This document shows, one piece after another, positions 1 to 12,938 of a stretch of 64,000 bases of DNA (its first letter is position 1; every line of letters starts with the position of its first letter). Origin of the DNA: Xanthostigma xanthostigma (lineage: Eukaryota; Arthropoda; Insecta; Raphidioptera; Raphidiidae); the NCBI GenBank assembly GCA_963575645.1, contig OY754475.1, positions 2,976,001-3,040,000 on the forward strand, in the 5' to 3' direction. A program made the position numbers and the translations under genes. Under the pieces are notes generated by a model. The model did no database searches. It was not told where the DNA came from and was given only the letters and a program-made list of their open reading frames with translations.

Positions 1-1659
1 ATCAATCGTTAATACCTGCGATTTTAAGTTGTCTTAAAGCAGGTTTTTGTATTGTATTTTTACATGCGAAATTTACAAAAAATAACTTTCCAAATTTTTG
101 TGATTTTACCACAAAAGTAGTACTCTACTTATAGTAATTAGCATCCCACACAATGAATGAACAATGGAGAGCATTTTTTTTTCAAGGCCATGTTTGTTTT
201 CCCATGTTCTGATTATTTGTATTAATAATTCTCCTTTCTCTGAATTATACTCTTCACAAACATAAATTAAACACACGGTAATTATGTTTTTATTATAAAA
301 TAAATATTACTTTAATTAATATCGGATACTGTCACTTTTTTTAATTTTTATGATAACAATTTCTTTCTATTTTAATTGACCCTTCTTTTCGACAAGTCTT
401 GCAATTTGTCTCTATTTTTTATATGTTTTGCTTTTAAAAGACGATTTTGGAATCGTCAGAAGCCAGGGCTAGAAATAAATTCGCATCGAGTGTTTTATGA
501 CACTTATTTTATCAATAATTACTCGAATTAATTAATAAGATTTAAATAGTAGGAAGTAATAGTTAAAAAACAAGTCGCAATATACTCAATGAATATATTA
601 AAATACAAATTAACTAAAAATTATCTTCTTACGTTGAGAGGTCAATGGAGACTTGAAACATTTGAATGACCTGATTACAAATTATTTGACCTATCACATG
701 TTTGCTATTGAAAAAAAAAAACGCTACGATTTTGATATGTCGACATTTTCGTTTAGATTTATTGGAAATCGTTGTTCTGTAATTAATTATAATAAATTCA
801 CCTTGTCATTTTACACTGAAAAAAAATGTTTTTTTGCATGGCCCCCTATAAAATTGCTGTTTTTCATGCCTGTACAGCTATAATAAATAACATATTTCAC
901 ACTAGTGTGTAATTTCTATGCCAATAAAGTAGGCGCTGTCTTCGTAAACAAAAATAGAATTCAATATTGTCGAACCGGAACTGTTTAATATTATTATGAA
1001 GTGAAAACCAGCTAATGTATTTTATAGGAGCTACCCGCAAAATATGTAATAAGTAATGATATGACACAGGTCTGGTAAAACTCGACGGTTTCTCGTTTTA
1101 ACGTAATGTTTCTTCCCCGCAAAATACCTCTATTTCTTCTTGGTTTTGATCCCGCCAACTAACATAACTTAAATTATTTTCATGATTAGTCAGAACGTTG
1201 CAACAGACAGGGCGAGAGGATAAAAGGGTTTCGTTAAAAAACTGATTGTAAAATAATGATTTGTAATAATCGTATTACAATGATTGGTAAAAACCAATTT
1301 CATTTCACTCGTGATTAAAACAAAAAAAAAAAAAACGAAATATAAAAAAACGGATTGAACGTTCCACTTTCTCTAAAAGCGAGGTTAAGTTCATTAAATG
1401 AACTTGAAATAGTACCACGTATTCTGTATCAAAGTTACTACTTTATTATTTAGTATCTGTCTCTCTTCTAAGCTATTTATTTTATCTCGTGCTAGAACAA
1501 GACAGAACTATCTAATCACTACTTTTGCAAATGCGCGTTTAGTTTTAAAAGTATAAATGGCAGTTTGATTTTTCGTTTTTTTTATTGTCTAGACTCCTTC
1601 CGGTTACTGCGGATGATCGTATATAAAAATAATTGACATTTCCGTGGTATTAATCAACT
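1..1659. other. gene-free AT-rich DNA
   Basis: No exon with coding-like composition plus splice sites was found on either strand. The open frames here are short and A/T-driven. No repeat recognisable elsewhere in the window starts before about 1660. Confidence 0.5.
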
Positions 1660-1775
1660 AGAAGTCCGGTCCGATTTCGCTCGAATTTGTCGCGGTTTTT
1701 TCGTCGATCCACAAAAAGCGCTTTTATTTTTACGCGATAATATTATATAGCCTATGTCCATCCTGAAGATCTATT
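1660..1775 (+). repeat. RTE-like 3' tail, family A, truncated copy
   Basis: This is the first of about ten copies of a dispersed ~230-bp unit. Hallmarks of the unit in order are a 'ccggtccg..tcgcccgaatt' head, 'tttttcgtcgactta', 'aaaagcgcttttatttt', 'cctatgtccatcctgaag', 'aaatcggatgagtagtt' and a 'tataatattagtatagat' end. This copy stops after 'cctatgtccatcctgaag' and lacks the terminal half. Such tails resemble the 3' ends of RTE-type non-LTR elements and the SINEs that use them. The family name is inferred from the motif pattern. Confidence 0.6.
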
Positions 1776-2204
1776 TGTGCTTAATTTTTAATTTACACAT
1801 TCAACCTTGAACGGCTACTTAAAAATTAAACAATACTTGACAATTTTGACGTAATGTTTTAAGAAAATGTTAGATTTGTTTCAAATCTAGGTCAAAAATG
1901 TAACAACAAATTGAAAGTAGTACTCAATGAACTAATTTTGAAAATTTAAGATACATATTATTAATTTTATTAACGTATAATTATGAGAAAAGCTTTCTAA
2001 TGGAAATGACAGCATTTTAATAAATAACAATTATATTCTCATGTTGTTAAGATAAAAATCATCTTTTATTTTTAACATATCTGTATTTGTATCAGTCTGA
2101 CATTAGCTGCATTACAGTAATTATTTATTAGACTGTACCACTGTCGTATTCTTGAACTTCCATCAAAAGTTATATCCAAAGAAACATGCAATTTTATTGC
2201 ACAC

Positions 2205-2372
2205 TAGCGGCTTTGCCACCGACGTTTTTTCGTCGACTTATGTTGCAAAATTCGTCTCCACGAAAAGCGCTTTTATTTTAACGCAATAATATATAGCCTG
2301 TTGTCCATCCTGAAGGTCTATTCTAAATATTGGTGAAAAAATTTTGAAATCGGATGAGTAGTCTCACAGATT
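2205..2372 (+). repeat. RTE-like 3' tail, family A
   Basis: Same unit as at 1660 but extending through 'ttctaaatattggtgaaaa' and 'aaatcggatgagtagt'. It lies head-on against an opposite-strand copy that follows immediately, so the pair forms an imperfect inverted repeat. Confidence 0.6.
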
Positions 2373-2387
2373 AACTCTGATAGACAT

Positions 2388-2500
2388 TGGCTATATATTA
2401 TTATTGAGTTTAAATAAAATCGCTTTTCGCAGAGATTAATTTTGCAACGTAAGTCGACGAAAAAACGGCGGCAATCTACAAACTCGGACGAAGCCGGACA
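2388..2500 (-). repeat. RTE-like 3' tail, family A, inverted copy
   Basis: Reverse-complement copy of the family A unit. It carries 'gcaacgtaagtcgacgaaaa' and 'tcggacgaagccggac' (the head region), and it faces the plus-strand copy at 2205-2372. Confidence 0.55.
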
Positions 2501-2660
2501 GTATATTCTGTATTCAGCCAGTTTTAAACATTTAAATATATTTTCCAAAAACATTTTCAAACTAAACAAAACTTCTCTGAATAAGTAAAATTGTCGACCA
2601 ATTTTTTTCAGACGTATTGACAAAAAAATAATAAAAATATAAATCAATGTAACAAAAGAT

Positions 2661-2692
2661 GACGTTTCGATCCGGATTTGGATCTTCTTCAG
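2661..2692 (-). ncRNA. hammerhead ribozyme core, Penelope-element type
   Basis: Read on the minus strand: CTGAAGA (2692-2686), one linking base, stem II GATCC / GGATC closing an AAATCC loop, then GAAAC and GTC (2663-2661). This is the complete hammerhead core order CUGANGA, stem II, GAAA, short stem III, NUH. Minimal hammerheads of this kind, with almost no stem III, are known from Penelope-like retroelements of animals. Stem I is weak here (only scattered pairs), so this copy may be inactive. No Penelope reverse transcriptase was found beside it. Confidence 0.6.
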
Positions 2693-3506
2693 AAATATCT
2701 AAAAAATTTAAAAATTAATTAGTATTAGTTATTTATTATCTAATTGAATGCACGAAAGATTGAAAGTTTGTTATATTGATTTATATTTTTATTATTTTTT
2801 GTCAATATATGGTCTGAAAAAAATTGGTCGACAATCTTATTTATTTGAAGAGTTCTATTCAGACGTTAATCAAAGATTTAAAACTTCTCTGAAGTATGTT
2901 CTCTTCGCGTAATTAAAAAAAATATTTTTGAGACAACGTAAAGTGAACATTTTCAAGAATGTTGTTATTTAGAGCATGAAATTGTGTTTATCGTAGTTAC
3001 ATCTTTATGATAAAGACGCAGAGAATAAATATCTTATAATGCAAATATTTTTGTAAACATGCGTACGCTATATATTTGAAATTTTAGTACACTTGTTTTT
3101 TGTGCCAGTGTGGTATAATTTTTCCGTTTCAAAGAGAAGTGCATCATTTAATTAGATAATTAAAGAAACAAGTTGGATTCTAATATAGATCGCTTGTGTC
3201 GGCTTTGATTTAATAATCTGTGACCTTTTTTACAAATGTTTTATTAAGTTATTAATGTTAGGTAGAATCAAATCTTTTAATCCAATTTTGACCCACTTAT
3301 ACATTTCCGATCGGCTTGAAACCTACGGAGTTCCGATTTCAATACAAATGTTTTCGTGTCTTCGAGCTGTTGATGGAATCAATTGGAACCTCTCGATATG
3401 GTGAGCAGTAAGGAATTATCCTTTGAATCTATCCTCCATTGTATTTAAAGACAACATGAGTTACATCCTGAATCTACTTTGATAAAAAACAAAACAATTT
3501 CAATTG

Positions 3507-3695
3507 TTTTTTGACGTGATAACGTCTTATAAATTGATGAATCACGTCAATATAAAAAGATGAAACACCGGCTGCATGCACGAAAAAGTGTAAAGTTCCG
3601 CCTGACCCTGTGCGTGATTATTAAATATGATATTCGAGCGGAATACGTTATCACGTAAAACTATCGTCCGTAAACCGACTTTACAGACAACCAAT
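3507..3695 (-). repeat. dispersed element R with ACGTGATAACG inverted ends
   Basis: Shares both ends with segments at 25008-25978 and 55246-55499. One end is TTTTGACGTGATAACGTCTT. The other is TTTTACGTGATAACGTATTC preceded by 'aaagtcggtttacggacgat'. The interior keeps 'gcatgcacgaaaaagtgta' and 'cctgaccctgtgcgtg'. The two ends contain ACGTGATAACG in inverted orientation, which suggests a short non-autonomous DNA element. No target duplication could be fixed. Confidence 0.5.
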
Positions 3696-4647
3696 TTTTT
3701 TTTAAACTTAATGTATAACAAAACATTTGAAATATATGTTTTTTAGTTTAGTGGTGGATTTTCGATGCGACTTTCAAAAATCTAGTTTTAAGAAAGCGAT
3801 TTGTATTCAGCTAAATGGAGATCATTGAAAACAAATGACACTCTTAAAGTTGTACCCGAAACCTGGCGTAAAATTTCAATAATATAAATATCCATATGCT
3901 AATTGAAGTAGTGATTTTGAAACGGTTTTTTTTATCAAACCTCCTCATCAATTATTTCAGCACACGGCTCGGTGTAAAATACTACAAAATATTTTAATAT
4001 CGATTTTACAGAAGATTTTTTTTTCCAACATACTCGTGTACTTTCATATGTGGGACGGTCGCGTCCTACTGACTGATATTATAATGGACATCTAGTTAGC
4101 TATGGACGGCTTGTCGACAGAATATGTGGTTTCTAACAGAGGTGAATAAAACCATCGTCGTACGACTCTAGATCCTGTATACCGGATGTATACGAGACAG
4201 GTTCAAAAAAAAAAAAAATACGTGTGGCACTCGGGGACTGCCGCGGTAAAGCTATTGCATATTCTTTTTAGGTCTTTAAGTTTTTCTTCTCTATAAAACG
4301 AAAATAGCTAGGTATAAATAATAAGGTATAAATAGTGTAATTACACACCAAAACAATTATTCATTCAAAAAATTTGAACAAAAAGAACGAGTTTGATCAT
4401 AGAATTTCGCGCGATGTACATTTATATAGATATAATATCATATATACTTTCTCTGCACACAACCTAAATAATTTAGGTTATTTTTATAGCAGTATTATAT
4501 ATAAATTCATTTATACACAAGTAAAGATAGAATCAGTTATGAGCAGTTATGAGCACACAAACACCGTGCCGAAGTCTGCCGAACTGAAACGACGTTAGAC
4601 GATGTACGGCTGTCAACGCCGCACCGCTGTGCCGGTCGGAGTGGGGA

Positions 4648-4703
4648 GTGTTAGGTTTTTTTCGTTACGGAATGGGTGTTAGGTTTTTTTTCGTTACGGA
4701 ATT
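4648..4703. repeat. 28-bp tandem duplication
   Basis: Two adjacent copies of a unit starting 'gtgttaggttttttt' and ending 'cgttacggaat', differing by one T in the T-run. This is a simple slippage-type duplication. Confidence 0.7.
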
Positions 4704-4764
4704 GCTTGATTCGGTCGCCGCGCTCAAAGCCCGCGATAGAAGCTATTCAATAGCATAAAAAACC

Positions 4765-5400
4765 TTCTACTTGAATTCAGACATGAAGGTAGAGGAAATA
4801 ACTCTCCAAGAATCTTATTGCTCTTAAATGTATGAATGGGTGGGTTAAGTTGAGGGTGGTAAAAGAACAAACAAAAGATGCGCGTCTTGCGTTCCATTTT
4901 TCAATCGCCCAACAATCTAGATCCAGAAAACTTTGGAACTTAACGTGTGCTATTAACAGTGATCATTTTAGATGGCTGGTCACAGTGATATTTTCCTCGT
5001 AAAGTTGTTTATTCTCCGACTCTATAAAGCTCCAAGAATCTGAATGCCTTTAAAATGAATAAATTTGTGAATTAAGTAAGGAGTGATCTTAGAACAGTCA
5101 TCCTATAAGGATTTTGGTGTCTCCTTTTTAATGGATCTAGTCGCCTCATAGTCTGGATCTTTTTATAGTTCCAGAAGATTTTGACAACTAGATTTTCTTG
5201 TGAAATTACTAAAAACTGTCGATTTTGGGTCCAGACATGAGTGTAGAAGGAATAACGCTCCAAAAATCTGAATGTCTTAAAATGAATAAATGGATGAATT
5301 AAGTTAGGAGTGATCTTAGAACAGTCATCCTATAGTCGCCCTATAATCTGGATCTTTTTATAGTTTTAGAAAATTTTTACGACTAGATTTTTTTATAAAA
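4765..5400. repeat. degenerate ~228-bp tandem repeat, about 2.7 units
   Basis: The marker 'ctccaagaatct' recurs at 4803 and 5030 and, with one change, at 5258, giving periods of 227 and 228 bp. Units share 'agacatgaaggtag', 'aatgaataaat', 'gatcttagaacagtcatcc' and 'tctggatctttttatagt'. Later units match each other better than the first, as in a decaying satellite-like array. Short open frames at 5072-5263 fall inside a unit and are not genes. Confidence 0.6.
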
Positions 5401-7092
5401 TTTCTCCGTACTTATTTTGATATGTTAATTCTTCTGTAAGCTAAGGCATTCGATAAGAAATCCTCCATTTCACAAAATATAGTACAAAGTATTGATCCCT
5501 GATCTCGTGTGCAACGGCTGTAACTCATATTTTTAAGGCATCGGTTTTGGTTGGGTGTCTGAATTGTTAGTTGATGTAGGTGCCTGTTTTTTAAAAACAC
5601 GCTATATATTACCTGTCTTGCAACACCTGTATCAATGTATGCGTTTGCATATAAATAATTATAGCAGCTAAGACCAGTTCGGCCGGTCAAACAACATAAG
5701 TATACTTATATTAACTATATTATGGAAGATATAATTCATTTAAATTTTACTTCGGAAGTTTTCGAGTGCAACAAAACTTAATTTATTTCAAAACTTCTCG
5801 ATTCCGGGATCAACTTAAAATAAAACTATAACAATTAATAATATTGACTATTAGTAATCAATCTGATTAGATTCCTTTAAGACTATTCCCCAATAAAATA
5901 TTTTGAATCGATAAAATTATTATTCGTCTGTTCAATTAATTATTTTGCAAATAATGCATTGATGAATAATGTCAAGGTCTTTCTTGTAATGTCAACAGGG
6001 TTGTCAAATAACAGAAAATCCGTCGTCTTGGAGTGTCTTTACTAATGTGTACAAAATTTCAAAGCTTTAATTTAACTAGATCTAGTCGAAAGTTTGATTA
6101 CAATTTTTGACACCAAGTGACAGACTGACAAACATGACGAGTTAAATAAAAGCTTGTGGAAACACAGCTGCTAATAAATAAGTTCGTTCGATTATTGCAC
6201 TCAGAAACGATCAAATTTTGTTCGCTTCGTTTCATTGACTGTCTCTATAATACATAAAGTGAGTGTACGCTCTCATACAAGTGTTCTTTGAGTGTAAGTA
6301 GATCACTAGTGATTACTGATTAGTGATTAGAGTAGAAACTTTATATCATTTTATACATAGTCAAGAAATGTGTTTGTTAAATGCAACACTCTCCATATGG
6401 CCACCCGATAACCTCATCTTTGTTGATTTTATATCCGTTATTCAAAAATATATTTAAAAGATCTACGATTCAGATATTAGTCGAGTTTCACTTCGCACGA
6501 TTTTAACGCCATTGAATTTTTGTTTTCGTTCATGTTTATTATCTATTGTTTACAATAAATATTTGTAACAAAGTCATTTCTAACGAGAAACCCGTTTGTT
6601 AATAATCACTGCAGAGAATAGATTGATGCTTTCATTTGGATCAAACTGTCTCGGGTTCGAATCTCACCTCCTCTCGCATGGGTATCGTGTAATTTAACTT
6701 GATGTAACCAGACATTAATAACATGAGTTGACGAACGTCTATAATGATAATATTAATGTGTAATTTCTTAGCTCAGAATGGTTGCAAGTAAAAATTTTAT
6801 GATTGAAATGAAAAATATGAAGATAGATAGATGAAAATTACGATTGTGATAAATTATGTTTTGTACATAAATACACAAAACTGAACGTTGGAGGAGTGGA
6901 AGATAAAGGTAACTTTTGTGTGACAACTAAATAAATTATTGTCTTTTAATTTTTAAAGTAAATTCCATAATTTTGAAACGTTTCGTTTTGGATAAAATGA
7001 CTTCTGTGTTCCAAATCAATTGTTCAAAATTACATGAAACATTTTCCAAAACTGCTGATTAGAGTTCTAATTGATTGAGAGACATTTATACA
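5401..7092. other. gene-free stretch
   Basis: No supported exon. A 'cgggttcgaatctcacctcc' string at about 6650 resembles a tRNA B box, but no A box, anticodon arm or acceptor stem surrounds it. It may be a SINE remnant. The phrase 'acgtctataatgat' at about 6737 matches the end of the inverted-repeat element at 7093-7301. Confidence 0.4.
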
Positions 7093-7301
7093 GATTATAG
7101 ACGCTCGACAGCTGTGATCATTAATTGCATTAATTGCGGAAATTACATAAACGAAAAAAACTGCAATTTTGGTTTAATTAAAAATCACTTTTAAGAGCCT
7201 TGGGATTAAAATTCCGTGAGTCTGAATCCCAACCGTCTATCATGGAAGTTTTGTGAATTGAATTAGAATCTAATGACCGTAGTTTTCGAGCGTCTATAAT
7301 C
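7093..7301. mobile_element. 209-bp MITE-like element with 16-bp terminal inverted repeats
   Basis: Perfect 16-bp inverted ends GATTATAGACGCTCGA at 7093-7108 and 7286-7301. Single ends of the same type occur at about 6737, 7997, 8867, 29304 and 33392, so this is a small local family. No clear target-site duplication was seen and the superfamily is unknown. Confidence 0.6.
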
Positions 7302-10300
7302 TACAATAAATACATTAAATTAAATTTGAGAGATTATAATCGGACATTATTTCGGATACGATTTTTAATCCTGCCATAACACTCGCATTTTTTTACGGAA
7401 CATGTAAATAATACATTGTGATTATTATTTTAAGTGTTATGCAGTTAATCCAATTGTTGTTGTTTGCAACAAAAGTAAAACTATCAATCACCATTGTAAC
7501 AATAAATTTTAGTTTTAATATTAAAAGTGATAGTGTACAAATTGATTAGACAATAAACGCTGTTGACATACATTTATTGAACAATTATGCACGTTGTGCG
7601 TACTACCAATGTGTACTTACAAATTATCAAGGGTTGTCCAGTTTCGTCTCGTCACGGTATAGTCTTGTTTAAATTTCTAAAAGCTACTCCCTTAAATAAA
7701 CATGTAAAATTGCTTACAATTATTGTTCGTCTAAAATCAAAAGAAAAAACCTTAAATTCAAATTTAAAGTTAGATTTTGAAAAGAGCAAGTTGCAGTCAG
7801 TGTCCAAACTTCAGTATAATAAATCTGAAATTTGCCCTTTACATATATTAAAAAACAATTAAAATTATATTTTTTTAAGTTAGCGTACCTATAAAGATAT
7901 TTCATCTTTATTTATGTGATACTGAAAAATTGTTACACACTTTTTGCAAGGGTCCATTTATAAAGAGAACACAATTATGGAGAGAGAGAGCTATTGTAGA
8001 TAATAGACGTTCATCAATGTCAGTGTAAATAAAATATCATATTGATGTCAAAAAAAAATTGAAAGTATAACTTCACTTCACTGAATTTTTATCTTGAAGA
8101 TTTTGTGCAGCCTGAGTGACGTCATAATTTATTCTAGTACGACCTTCGGTCTTAAATGTAAATTTAAGGCTGAAATCCGTACCATAACCCCAGCAAACCG
8201 TCGAACGAACTTTTTTCTAAGGTACGACCAGAATGCGGTTTTAACGAACTAAATTTCGCTGTTCAAGTGTGAGTTTTACGAATAAAGGAAATGAGTTTTG
8301 GGCAGCCCTGGCAGGTAAATCACGCTACTGTTTAATTTGATGAGCACGTTACATAATAGGTATTCAGTACCTCAGTACTCAATTACTTACACTTGTATGT
8401 AAACATAATGAATCATAATGATAATGGCGTCCTGTTGTCATTATGTCATGTCTATAATACTTATAATCTTTTGTTTTCATTAGTGTTCTTCTGTCTTTTT
8501 TTTTTGTTTAACCGAGCTACCAGCTAGATCTGAGTGTTCTAAAATTCGTTACAAAATATAGCAGGATTTAAGGCTGTAGTGTTTAGGATTTTTGAGTATT
8601 TTTTTTTGATACGGACAACACTTGCAAAAGGTCATAGATTTGACCTTGGAGGTCGATGCAATTACTGATTTTTCTGTTTGCTTTTTCCAATTATACAAGT
8701 TTTATTTCAACAGTGTGTAGTGTGAAATACACAGCCTCTTCATTTATGTGCAAACATTTTTTCTATCCTCAAAAATTGGTTTTTAACTGACCTTTATTTA
8801 TTCATTTTTTTATTAATTAATTAAATTGAGTTATAAGATGAGAAACAATGAACTCGGTTGGCAAACGTCTATAATTAATTCCGTTGTATTTAAATGTTTT
8901 ATGATTACCTTTTCAAAAAAATAAAATACGTATATATAAAAAAAACGTTGGTTTACATTATTTTAATAAATGCAATTTACTAAAATGTATCATTTGGACG
9001 TTTTGACTGTTTTAAATATATTTTTATTGTATATTTTTTACGTGCAGTTAATTGCCCGTTTCCTTTTAAACTAATTATAATTATACGAACGACATTATAT
9101 TTTGTAAAACAACAAAAATATTTTTTATACATGCTTGACGTTTTAGTCCATATCAAAACTTCTTATATTTTTGCGTGAGAAATTGTACTTGACTGTTGCT
9201 CTTGAAAAATGACGACTCTTCATTCTTTTTTTCAGTGTGCGTGCTTCCGTTTCATGAAAACGGTATAAAAACAGTCTTTGTCACATCTTGGAATAAAAAA
9301 TTTGACACTCGTTTTATCATTGGGGTGAGCTAAAGAGAGAATATTCAAATAGAAAGTATTTAGTGGCAAAAAAATTAAAAATGAATTTAAAAATTATTTA
9401 ACGCAAATTCGCTCTCATAAAATTTTGGACATTATAATATTTAATAATTAAACTATTCTCTTTATTCATTTCACAAGATGAAATCTATATATTTAAAACA
9501 GAAGCCCTAAATCTCTAGACAATTCGATTGACACAATTTTTTTTTAAACTGAAGCCTTTAGTCCACAGATATGTTATCGCTATTTTTTTTTTGGTGAAAT
9601 TTCTTATAAAGGGGTGATTTCAAGCAATAATAGTAAAAAAGACGAGGGGGCAGCGGGGTGAAGAGGAACGTAAAGAGAGAAAATCCTTCGATGTTCACGA
9701 GACATGAGTGTGAGAGAAATGCAAATATGTACGCATGTCGGAGATTTTACAAACAGTTTGACAAGTCGACTTTGACAATTGAAGTGTATATTTTTAGTTC
9801 GTTTTTTAGCGCATATATTCCAAATATTAATACACAAATAAATTTTATTTTATTTTCCAAATAATTTAAGAACGTGTAAGTTTATGTTAATTTAATGCCA
9901 AAATAGAGTTTTTAAATATTACATGAACTGTACCAAGTCTAAAATTTGGTCTCAGATCAGAAAAAAATAGTGAAAATCGTAAATGTATCAAATGAGGCTA
10001 GATTTTCTAAAAATGAATTGACAGCTCTTGCGGGGTAACCATGACAACGATGAACAGATCTCATACATTTTCTTTGAATTTATAATCAATTAAATATAGA
10101 GACAACTTGATGGATCAAGCTAAATCAAAAGAAAAATAACTGTAAATGGAAACTAATGAGGAATAAAATTATTGTCGTAGGTCTGTATCAAAATATTGAT
10201 TTTTGAAAATAATATGAAAATACATGCAAAAGGTTTTGCACGGGTACACTAGTGTTTTTTTTAATTGAGATACTTTTAAAATAATTTTGTTTTCCTTAAA

Positions 10301-11572
10301 TCGATAATTTCATAATTGCTTAAAAAACACATGCATTTTTAAAATAAAAATAAAAACATATTTCCCAGAGGCTGTGTTTCATCCGTTATAAATAAGTCTT
10401 GCCTTTTAGTAGGTGGGGCTCCCTTAATTATATTCAGTTTTTGTAGGCCACAAGAGGTCAATGGAATGGACCAATCAGAATCGGCCTTGACCGTCAATTT
10501 GAAATAACACACCTTATTTTTTATATACTTTAAATATATTTCCCTATATATTTCTCATTACACTTTGTTAAGCTGTACAACCAGTGCTGCAAACCCTACG
10601 GATTTTTCCGTAGATCTACGGCATTTATTTTCCGTCTACAGACCTACGGAAAAACTAAGGGAATTTTTGGTTTACTAATTGCACTATAATATACCAATTT
10701 AAAAAAACTTATCATCTCTACAAATCAATTTTGATCGAATTATTATATTATTTTTTTTTTAATATATAAGTGCTCAGCATCAAAGGCTATAAAAAAAAAT
10801 ATTCAATATGGGGTAATATGTAGTATAGGTAAGTATGTTGTTTTTGTATATATAATACTCAAAATTATATTATTAATATCGCCAATTTCAAACATGGCGC
10901 GTAAAGAACCAATTGTTTCACGGTGAACACTTATGTCGATGGTGGACATTTATGTCGACGGTCGACATTTATGTCAACAGTGGATACTTTTATTTCCACG
11001 TTATGCGGTAAATGAGCAAAATAAAATGTTGTGTGCTTTTTTAATATTTCACTGTTTATCTTGATAAATCCAACTCTCATTTGACTCAAATGACTCAAGC
11101 CCCTCCGAAATTAAAAGCCTGGATATGCCACCGCTGGGCTAGGATAGTTAAAAGAATTGTAAATGCAGAAATTAAAAAGAAGAACTCGTCTACGGCTAAC
11201 ATTAAAGTACAAAACAAACATCCAATATTAGTTTTACAGTCATCTCTAAACTTTAATATATTTTTACTCGATTCATTCTCTCTCGTCCCCTACCTTCCAG
11301 GCGATATTGCCGAGGAACTAATTACTGGTTCGAATCTACCCTATAATTTGAACCGAAACCAGTTCCGGTTTTTATGCATGCACAGATTAAAATTCCGGAT
11401 CGATACAATGTGACCACACCTTTATAATGTGCGTTAACTGCAATGGGATACGTCGACCTAAATACCGGAACACAAAAAATGAGTTTTTTTTTGTTTACAT
11501 GCGTGAGTAGTCACCCATCTTCAGGTTTGTTTCGAACGCCGCATTAAGTTATGCTATTAAAATAATTTTAAG
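7302..11572. other. gene-free, repeat-poor AT-rich stretch
   Basis: Open frames here (for example 9604-9864 on both strands and 11081-11413) lack coding-like composition or splice context. At 10595-10655 a cluster of 'cctacgga/tacggaaaa' hairpins follows 'cagtgctgcaaa', a hAT-like end without a found partner. Nothing else is supported. Confidence 0.4.
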
Positions 11573-11954
11573 CAGTGGCGTTACCAAAAAAATATATTTA
11601 AGGGGTAAACGTTTACTTACGAACGGATTTTTAGAAGTTGCGAAAAAAAATTAATAGTGTGTATCTATGTACGCGAATTAAAAGTTATAGTTCTTTGGTC
11701 TAATTTTAATTTTTTATTTGCATGCAAATCATTTATTGAAATAAAATTATAAAAAATATGTTTTTTAGGAGTTTGGAATTTATGTATTGCACATTTTGAG
11801 AGTTTTTTTGAGTATTTTGTATGCATATGTGATTACAGAATTTTTGCATTCGAAAATTGGGAATCGACTGTATTTAAAATTCTTTTGATATGTGTAACCT
11901 ATTTACAGCAAACAATTTCAACGAGGGCATTTACTCGTTATAGCGACGCCCCTG
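11573..11954. mobile_element. hAT-like remnant
   Basis: Left end CAGTGGCGTTACC and right end whose reverse complement is CAGGGGCGTCGCTATA. This is the CAGNGGCG..terminus typical of many hAT MITEs. The 8-bp flanks (attttaag / gtgtaaaa) do not match, so the call rests on the ends alone. Similar single ends lie at about 16791, 26148 and 51244. Confidence 0.35.
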
Positions 11955-12145
11955 GTGTAAAATAAAAATTGTGTGTATTGCGTGTGGTAAACAAAATATG
12001 GCCCTCGGGTAACAAACTTCAATGGTATGCTTGTTTTCAGTTTACAAAATACGACCTTTATATTTGTCCACAATTGAATGGATTATTAAAAATTGTCGTT
12101 CGATTTGACTTTACCAAAATGATTCTCTAATTTTGACTTTTGCTC

Positions 12146-12215
12146 TTTATTTTTGAAAATATCGTTGGGTTGATTTTTTTCATTTAAAATTAACTTTGAT
12201 GGAAAAAGTTTTATT
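12146..12215 (-). promoter_or_regulatory. candidate poly(A) signals of the Osiris gene
   Basis: AATAAA on the minus strand at 12210-12215 and again at 12146-12151, about 250-310 bases past the stop codon at 12460. They are plausible but unproven, because such hexamers are frequent in this base composition. Confidence 0.3.
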
Positions 12216-12459
12216 AAAAAGTGTTTAGGGATTTTTTATAGTAGGAAAAAATCGAGAAATAAATTAATAAAAACAATTATTGATTGAATTCAATGTACAA
12301 AATTTACAAATGTAAATATATATTACAAATATAAATAATAAATTTACAAAACATAACAATATTATAAATACATCATAAACAATATTCTGCCCTGACGATT
12401 CGCATGTCTAAAACGGAATCTTTGGCAATAATCTTAATTAAATACTATTTTTCAATTGA

Positions 12460-12938
12460 CTATGAATCAGGTAGAATAGATTTTTTGGCAGTCTTTTCCA
12501 CGGTTTTGGCGTTTCTGTACTCCGGATATCCATTGTAAGCAAGATGCTGCGGATCTTCTCTGAAGGAAACACCCGACGACCCTCCGTTATAATAACTATG
12601 GCTTCCTCCATGACTTCCACCATGACCATAATAATCAGGACTCGCAAAAGACGGCACGGGATCTCTCACGTGATGATGATAATTGACACTTCCTTGGTGA
12701 ATCCCAATTCCGGCCGATGAATAAGCAGGCACTTCGGAATGAAAGCTGGTAGCCCCTAAATTTGGTTTGCACAGCTTGAAAAACCCAATCAGTCCTGGAA
12801 TGATGATTGCGAGGAAACCGAGCAGTTTCTTGAACGAAGCTATTCCAAGAATTAACGGAAGGAATAACAACAACTTCAACTTGAACAACTTCACGATGAT
12901 CAAGAATGGGATGAAGAGCTTCCGCAAACGCTTCCTTG
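12460..12938 (-). CDS. Osiris gene, coding exon 5 (terminal)
   Basis: Residues 189-347 and TAG at 12462-12460. Contains the basic block, the hydrophobic K/L/I/P-rich domain and the H/G/S/Y-rich tail ending SILPDS. The acceptor is ccattttcag. Confidence 0.92.

Noticed and set aside
5000..5400. Direct repeats as a CRISPR array
   Set aside because: Units are about 228 bp and diverged with no short constant repeat or spacer pattern, and this is a eukaryotic genome.
6600..6720. Possible tRNA gene from 'gggttcgaatctcacc'
   Set aside because: Only the B-box-like word is present. No cloverleaf, anticodon loop or acceptor stem can be drawn.
11081..11413. 110-codon plus-strand frame
   Set aside because: Contains a hAT-MITE-like phrase ('ggatatgccaccgctggg') and no conserved protein pattern.
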